Assembly: GCA_036925085.1 (NCBI GenBank)
Contig: JAUPFP010000017.1
Location: forward strand, 964,501-1,028,500
Direction: 5' to 3'
Length of the DNA stretch: 64,000 nt
Origin: Brachycybe producta
Lineage: Eukaryota; Arthropoda; Diplopoda; Playtdesmida; Andrognathidae
The position numbers and the translations under genes were made by a program. This document shows positions 57,322-64,000 of this stretch, one piece after another (the stretch's first letter is position 1; the number at the start of each line of letters is the position of its first letter). The notes under the pieces are model-generated. The model saw only the letters and a list, made by a program, of their open reading frames with translations, did not search any database and was not told where the DNA came from.

Positions 57322-60300
57322 TTAAGATTCCTGAATCAAACAGAAACAAATTGGTTTCAACTGAGGATCGTCGGTGACACACGAAGATGTAGTTCCATAT
57401 TTGTTGATTCTTCGTACTTGTTTGTTGATTTCGTAAACGCCAGAATTAGCTTTATATTTGACTGTACCTTCAAATAGCCCATCACCTGGTTCAGTATAAA
57501 GAGATACAGTAAAGATGATGTCTTCTTGGTTTCTGTCAGGCACGTGAGACAGTTCCAGTTCGGTTTCAGCTTTAATCATAGTGACATTCTTAAGATGAAG
57601 ATCTGCACAAATATCCTTTCGCTTAGCTGCAATGTCTCTCACATATTTATAGAATTTATAGCTAACATGCCTTGCCATTGTCGAATCTAGATCAACGTGA
57701 AATTCTCTGCGTTGACAAGAACAAAAACTGTCATCAATTCCAGCATCTTTGCACGTTCTAAGCGGTGAAATGTTTGCAAATAGGTTAATACCTTTGTTGG
57801 CATAAAGATTGTTGTTTTTTGGCATGTTGCATTGCGCAATGTCTTTGAATGTTTTATGCATGTCAAAAGCTGTTGTAAATCTGTTGGCGGCATTGCGTCG
57901 AAGGTTTTCCATATACATACCATATTTTTCTTGATACCATTTCGGAACAATGAAATAAGCGAACGGCAACTTTGCCTCGAACCTTCCGATATCGGTTGCT
58001 CGTAGTTCTCCGAATCGCATACCATGATCGCTCATTACAATGAGTAAAGTATTGTTGAGTAGCTTCTTTTCCTTTAAACTTTTAAGATACTTTGGAAGGA
58101 ACATGTCAATGTGTTGTGCCGTATTACTGTCGTCGTGCGAAAAATCGCTTATCCAAAAATATCCAAAATGCAAGTCGTTGACGAATGCTTCTTGAAACTC
58201 CATTGCCCATTGTATAACAGCTTCGTCGTTAGTGACATTTCTCAAGAAACGTTTTACATTTGGCTGTTTTCCTGTAGAGAATGCATTAAAAAATGGTCTT
58301 CCGTAGTAATCGGCCACTTGACGATGAATTCCTTTTTTTTGATGTGTTAGTAAACCAAATTCATTCATATCCTCGATAAAGGCTGTTCGATATCCAGCAG
58401 CTCCAAAGATATCCCAAAGGAAAGTGCATTTGTCAAAAGGATGTTTTCCTCCACCATCGCAGTCCTTTTCCAATTCAAACATGTCAAATCCACTCAAGAA
58501 TGGCATCATGGCTGCAAACGTGTATTCGCCAGCTTTGTTATATCCCAACATCTGTATTCCATGCAAGTCCTCTGTTAAAACTTTTCGTGTTTCTGGCAAT
58601 TGACGATGAAAGTTGAGTCTCGACATACTGTCTATGCCGATCACCATGACGCTCAGTTGGTCTTCGCACGAACTGCCTCTACTTTGAGCATTACCTAAGA
58701 TGGTTTTACATCTAGTTTCGACGTCCAGTTTTCGCATAACCTTAAAGTCGTATTTCTCATAAATCAATTGTGTTCCGACATAGCAATTGATCTTCATGTA
58801 TTCATCTTCGATGACAACAGAGTGGTGGAATATAGTGCACGGTTCTCGAAATCTGAAATACATTAAAGACAAAGATGTATGAGAAAAATATAATGTATTT
58901 CTACCAATTCGCAAAATCTCGTAACTGGCACTTCACCAACAATCAAATTTTCAAAATAATTTGCTACTAAATTCAATGAAGCAGCTATGGTGTAACAAAG
59001 TAGAACCTCTTGTTACAGGACCGGAATATTATTAAGGGCCGGAACCCCCTTGATATCCTAAGAAGAAGCTAAATATGTTTTCTTGGGCGTTTGATCGCTA
59101 AGGTGGCTACCTTTACCTGGGGCCTGTTTCACAAAACTACAAAGTCTTGTCAGTAACAAGTAAATTTTTACAAGTTTGTAAAATATCTATTTATCAGTGT
59201 TTCACAAAATTATACAAGTGTACACTTGTAATTACAAGTGAATTTTTACAATTTTACAAACGAATTAATTACTTGTAAACCACAAAGTGACACCCTGTAT
59301 TCACAGAGTGGTGGAACACCCCGTAGAAATTCTTTTCTGTCAGTATGGCACCCCTTGGTGCACAGATGTCCAGACTTGGGTCGCCCGAATTCTGTGTAAA
59401 TTCGTGGAACCCAGTCGAACCGTGAGAATTGTGAAAAGAGTCCCAAAAATACCTTCTCTTATAAGGTAGCATTCTCAGCCCGGGGCAATAATTGGCCCAG
59501 TTGGTCAATCATTGAGCCCTGAGGTGAGGCCCTCCCAGGAGACCGGCCGAGAGTACCATGGGACTTATGTGTGAGGACAGTAGAGATGGTCAGAGGACTG
59601 GAAAAAGTTCAATTAGTCCTGACTAAGAAGAGTTTTGAAGATAATGTAAAAGTACCTACTGTATATACAACCATGTAAAATATAACGAGTAAAAAGTTTT
59701 ATTTTATCTACCTCAATTTTCTGTTTACAGTGTTGTGTATTGAGTTTCGAATTCCGAACAGCAACGGAACTCCCAACAACGGCACTCGGACACTATACGA
59801 GTCCCTCTGCTTGGGACCTCCAAGTAACTCAACAAAACAGTAGCATGCAGTGACATCGTAGTCGGCACCACCAACGAGTCAAAATGGTGGCGCCAAAGGG
59901 CCAGCCACGTCACAATTTTCACCGAACATCCTAAGTTGAAGGCAACGCATATATTCGCTTCTTGCATTTATTTTTGAATTTCCAAGTTTGCCGAGTTACC
60001 ACTAGATGTCAGTGTCCCAGGCCCCCATTGTAAACACGTTTATACGATACCCATGAGAGGGAGGGAGGGGGGGGGGCCGAAATATCTTTTCCTCTGGGAG
60101 AGCCAAAGAGTCTAAGGCCGGCCAGCTGGCATTGCACTTCTGGAACGTTTGCTAACTGCAGAGAACAGATCGTTATTAGATGTGGTTATTACTAGAAACC
60201 CACGTATAAAATACTTATGTTGATCCAAAAAATAAAAGCTAAAACTAAGCGCATTGCATATTAATTTTATGGTATTTTCTCCAAAAAGTATTTAGACTAT

Positions 60301-60985
60301 GGAATTCTCTTCCAGCACATAGCTCTGTTTTAGGAAGAATACAATTTGACGATTATATGTCTAAACCTTAATGTCTAAATTACAACCATTTATGATTGGA
60401 AATATAATCAATTCTCTGCCACATGGCATTCGGACTGATTGCAGGTGTACTGAATTGAATTGAATTTTAAAAAAAAACAAAAAAAAACAGAAAAACTTAC
60501 CGTACAGTATCGCCATTTTTTTCTACCGGATAAATTTTCAAGTATGCAACGCAACAAAACAGCATCTCTGGTATAAGTACGTTGTAATGAGACAAAATCA
60601 TCTCTTTTACTTCATTGTTCACACGAATCTTGTCATCTTCCATGACGATTAAATTCGCAAATGTTTCTTGACGAAATTTGAAGGGTTCCAGTTTACGATA
60701 AAACACTTTTAGTTTTTCATCAAATGGATCCACATCAAGTATTTTGCAGCCTTCGGTGTTAACCAAAAATCGTTCTTCAACTATGGAGCTGTTTCTTTTG
60801 AAATTTCGAAATAAACTTGTAGATGTAACATTCACTTTATCTCGATTATCTCCAAAGTTTTCCACGTAGCTGTAAATAAATATAATCGATCCGATAATCG
60901 AAATAGAAACTAAGAAAAACTTGAGAAACTTTCGTAATTTGCCACGCATTGTAAAATACGTAGTCTTCAAACTAGGCACGTACAT
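57322..60985 (-). CDS. DUF229 protein, paralogue of the 37278-40806 gene (2 exons)
   Basis: Exons on the minus strand are 60985-60501 and 58852-57322, a phase-2 GT-AG intron at the same position as in the paralogue, 671 residues. The second ATG (60949, MRGKLRKFLKFFL) is an alternative start just before the anchor. The membrane anchor is at about 24-42. Motifs: GCKILDVDPFD; VMVIGIDSMSR with Asp235-Ser236; YNKAGEYTFAAM; SDFSHDD (400-402); VMSDHGMRFGE with Asp436-His437; C-terminal CSCQRR and CFCLIQES. All metal-site positions of the alkaline phosphatase/sulfatase-like fold are kept, so both copies look functional. As for its paralogue, the substrate is unknown and lumenal or extracellular action is inferred. 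Conserved intron phase and position and matching strand indicate descent from one ancestor by local duplication. Confidence 0.93.
59287..59990 (+). repeat. Dispersed repeat, possible LTR fossil (copy 1)
   Basis: GTGACACCCTGTATTCACAG and then GGCACCCCTTGGTGCACAGA and GACTTGGGTCGCCCGAATTC are matched at the right edge of the window (63877-64000). The start resembles an LTR (TGTGACACCC) but no matching end is certain. It lies in the intron of the second DUF229 gene. Confidence 0.45.
60285..60480 (+). mobile_element. LINE 3'-end remnant
   Basis: A short frame reads VFRLWNSLPAHSSVLG to DDYMSKP followed by a stop. The RLWNSLP block is typical of CR1-like ORF2 C-termini. It ends near a TGAATTGAATTG run and lies in the second DUF229 intron. 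Confidence 0.5.
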
Positions 60986-61356
60986 GAGGGGTTTAGGTCT
61001 TGGTAACAGCCTCTTCGAAAACGTTTTAATTTTTGTAGATTATACGTATTTAAATAAAATATAACAACGATTAAATGGTTTTATTTGAAAATACGGATGT
61101 TTGAGAAAATATTGCGATTAATCGAAAACTTTTCAGAATATTAATGTCTAGATGGAAATTGATAATGTGACGTAAATCCACATGTAAAACACGCTTTTAC
61201 AGTTTGAATTATTACCAATTGTTACAAATTAAAAAGGTAAAATGTTGCACAGATGGTTCAGTGTGCAATAGTCTACTGGAAATGCAAATGTGTGACGTAT
61301 TCAACATAAAAAGTAGGTTTTGTGATGTTTTAATTTTTTTTTATTTTCTAAAGTTA

Positions 61357-62463
61357 CACCCTCCTGGAAAAATGATGCAGAATTCTGTAAGGTTTTATTC
61401 CTTTTCTTACTGTGCATTGACTTTCTGAAGAACTTTTGAAATTCTTCATATTTTTATTCTGTAGAATTTATCTGCACACTGTGTATAACATTTCACTTGG
61501 AAATTGTAATGCTATTACAATAGTTAAATCTGCAGAACAATTCTACAGGAAATATTGCACAGCATTAGCTGTGTACTCAAAACCCAACAGAGAAAAGCTG
61601 CAGAAACAATTGCCATTTTAATATGTTTATTCTGCAGAATTTATCTGCACACCATGCATAACATGTCACTTGGAAATTGTAATGTTGTTACATAGTTAAA
61701 TTCTGCAGAACTATTCTGAAGAAAACATTGCACAGCATTAGCTGTGTACTCAAAACCCAACAGAGAAAACCTGCAGAAATATTTGTGATTTTAATATTTT
61801 TATTCTGCAGAATTTCTCTGCTTACTGTGCATAAAATCTCATTTGAAAATCCTAATACATGGTTAAAAACATTTACAAATGAGTTCAGTTATGTTCAGTT
61901 ATTTCATTTTTTTGAGTGGGTGTTTATTTTGAGTTTGTTTAGTTTTGGAAGTGTGGGTGTATGTATGACTTCAGTTTGTAACGGTTATTTCATTACATTG
62001 TTTAGCTTATTGTCTGTCTTGCTTCAGAAAAGGTAAATTTTCTTAATTTTTGAAAATGGAACTGGTTTAATCCTATTATTTCATTAAATGTTTTTTGGAT
62101 TGATTAATAACATTTTTATTTTTTCATTTAAACTTTCCATTTTTAAGTGTAGGCATCGTTTTCACTGTGGCAAAATTAATTTGCAGGGTTAGAGTTTTGT
62201 GAAAAGGATGAGGGTATATACAGAAACATAGGTGCAGAAATATTCTGCAAAATTCTGCAGAGATAGTCTGCATAGCTCTGCAGAGATAGCTAGTCTGCAT
62301 AACTCTACTGAAAGATTCTACAACTACTCTGCAGAAAGATTCTGCATAATATAATCAACATAAAAATTCCTGAGAAACAGTGTTCCAATTTTAGTCAGAA
62401 GGCCTCTACAGAAACATGTAGATAAAATTCTACAGAATCCTGATATAAAATTTCCAGGAGGGC
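61357..62463. mobile_element. 1.1-kb element with TIRs and internal ~180-bp tandem repeats
   Basis: Inverted ends CCCTCCTGGAAA and TTTCCAGGAGGG are flanked by AGTTACA on each side (about 61352-61358 and 62464-62470). Inside, a unit of about 180 bp (from TTCTGCAGAATTTATCTGC to ACAGAGAAAACCTGCAGAAA) is present about 2.4 times at 61440-61870. The sequence between 62220 and 62420 is packed with TTCTGCA motifs. No transposase is seen, so it is non-autonomous; the superfamily is unclear. Confidence 0.65.
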
Positions 62464-62499
62464 AGTTACAACATTTATAATCACAATCAAGAGGACCCC

Positions 62500-63184
62500 A
62501 AAGAACAAATGAATATCCTGATCAGAGAATGAATCGTGTGAGTTGTGAGCTTGATGGCGATTCTTGACCATTTCCAGTAGCTCGTCTCTTCCCTCAATCG
62601 CGTGGTAACCACACGGAGAAGATTCGAGCTACCAGAAGAAGCGGATGGTGATGGATTGTAGTCGTCCTTCTGAGTGTAGGGGTTTAATTGTCTCAGAAGG
62701 ATGGTTACCATCCACATCATCTTCCTTCCTGGAAGATCTGCTGCTCCGTAAGGGATCCGTATGCTTTCTTGCCCTATGGTGTCTCCGGCTTGTCTAGAGA
62801 AGGATTAGTTTCTGATCAGAAGACAACGTACAGTAGTTTCATATTGTAAACACTTTTTATTAACTCTTGTATAGAAACATCAACGTTTCAAGAATGGATA
62901 TTCATCATTAAAGGTGCGTCCACGTGCTTATTATGTGATACGGATATAATAATCGACGTAGTGCAAAAGAAAATGAAAGAGTGGACTAAGAACAAAGATG
63001 AGCGTGGTTCTTTTATACCTTGGACCTGTGTACACCTACGAGGTGTAACCAGGTCCAAGTGACCAAGGTCCTAAAAGGTATCAATCCGCCACTTGGGATT
63101 TAAATGTAAAAGGAGGAAGGAACAGGTATGAGTCACTCACCAGGCTAGTGTTTTGGCGGGATCACGATTTACTAGGTGTTACAG
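62500..63184 (-). mobile_element. LTR-like fossil, copy 3 (diverged)
   Basis: Reads from TGTAACACCTAGTAAATC on the minus strand, with the same hairpin, GGTATAAAAGAACC box and AATAAAAAG signal, then a diverged downstream part. The short open stretch there keeps DYNPSPSASS and LREET, like DYNLSPSSS and LREET of copy 1. It interrupts a LINE fragment at 63181. Confidence 0.5.
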
Positions 63185-63545
63185 AGTACACCTCATTATC
63201 CCTAATCCTCCTGTAAACAACAGCATCATCTGCAAACAAACGCATCGTACTGTTGCATCTGTCTGCCAGATCGTTTATGAACAGAAGTAAAAGCAGTGGT
63301 CCAAGAATGCTACCCTGAGGTACACCAGATGTTACTTTAGCCCAATCTGACACAGAACCATCAATTTGGACTCACTGTTGTCTATTTGATAAGAATGATG
63401 ATATCCACGAAATTACTTGTTTATTTAGGTTAAAAGTCATCATTCTTTTAATTAGTAGTGAATGCTTCACTGTATCAAATGCTTTTGCAAAATCTAAAAA
63501 TAAAAAGTCAAATTCGCCCTTACTATCCAATAAGGACAGTTCCCA
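63181..63545 (-). mobile_element. CR1-like LINE reverse-transcriptase fragment
   Basis: Minus-strand reading gives FDFLFLDFAKAFDTVKHS, then VTSGVPQGSILGPLLLLLF, then MRLFADDAVVYRRIRD, with the catalytic FADD preserved. One frame break lies near 63375. The fragment stops at the LTR-like fossil, so the fossil inserted into or recombined with it. Confidence 0.8.
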
Positions 63546-63876
63546 TCTGAAACTAAGAGAGTTGGCCTGAGTCCTGCAACAGGGGCTCTACACTGTCACA
63601 CTTTCTTCATTCAACTTTAGCATGTGTCTGAAAGGTCATCCAGCTCATCCTAAATGAGTGTGACATACAAGGGGGGGAAGGTAGGTAGTCATCTCAAATG
63701 CAAGATGGCTGGTACCCCACTGGGCTTAGTCTGTGACTCACTAATGAATGCAGGTTGATGATTTTACTTGTTAAATGTGCACAACCATTACCATACATTA
63801 AATAGAGAAGAGTGTGGCGTTCATTATAGCCACTGGACCATTGAATGAGTTATTTCATGTTTCGATATCAGAGAAT

Positions 63877-64000
63877 TGTGACACCCTGTAGAAACAGAAG
63901 GTGGAACACTCAAGCCAAAATTCAGTCTTGACAGGATGACACCCCTTGGTGCACAGATGTGCGGACTTGGGTGGCCCGAATTCTAGAGAATTCGTGGAAC
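63877..64000 (+). repeat. Dispersed repeat, copy 2 (cut by window end)
   Basis: TGTGACACCCTGTAGAAACA, then ACACCCCTTGGTGCACAGAT and CCGAATTCTAGAGAATTCGT match the copy at 59287. The element continues beyond the window. Confidence 0.6.

Overview
The window is AT-rich nuclear DNA from an invertebrate animal. Three things point to this: multi-exon genes with GT-AG introns, animal-specific families (an adhesion-GPCR-type 7TM receptor, a TRC8/RNF145-type membrane RING protein, two DUF229 proteins), and a dense load of animal transposons. I cannot name the species or phylum from the sequence alone. Only four host genes are well supported; most of the rest is repeats.

Layout. About 2.7-13.6 kb, + strand: a three-exon gene for a membrane RING-H2 E3 ligase. 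Its first intron holds a degraded CR1-like LINE (5.8-8.8 kb) and a 1-kb repeat with a 30-bp alternating purine-pyrimidine array. 15.06-20.96 kb, + strand: a twelve-exon receptor with signal peptide, two thrombospondin type-1 repeats, an EGF domain, a proline-rich linker and seven membrane helices, but no room for a GAIN domain. 21.4-36.9 kb: a repeat block with Helitrons, foldback elements flanked by TTAA, a transposon with a hAT-like signature (25.2-27.25 kb), an LTR fossil (30.0 kb) and long minisatellites. 37.3-40.8 kb and 57.3-61.0 kb, both - strand: two paralogous two-exon DUF229 genes with identical architecture. The 16.5 kb between them holds two head-to-tail Helitrons (42.2-45.5 kb), a tRNA-like SINE, a 14-bp satellite invaded by a LINE (46.4-48.0 kb), and several foldback elements. 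61.0-64.0 kb: a 1.1-kb transposon-like element with tandem repeats, an LTR-like fossil and a LINE fragment.

The genes share no obvious pathway. The receptor would act at the cell surface, the RING protein probably in the endoplasmic reticulum, and the DUF229 proteins as single-pass membrane enzymes of the alkaline phosphatase/sulfatase fold, probably facing the secretory lumen or cell exterior. All four exon models were built by hand from splice-site sequence and phase. Each total coding length is an exact multiple of three and ends at a stop codon. No transcript data were available.
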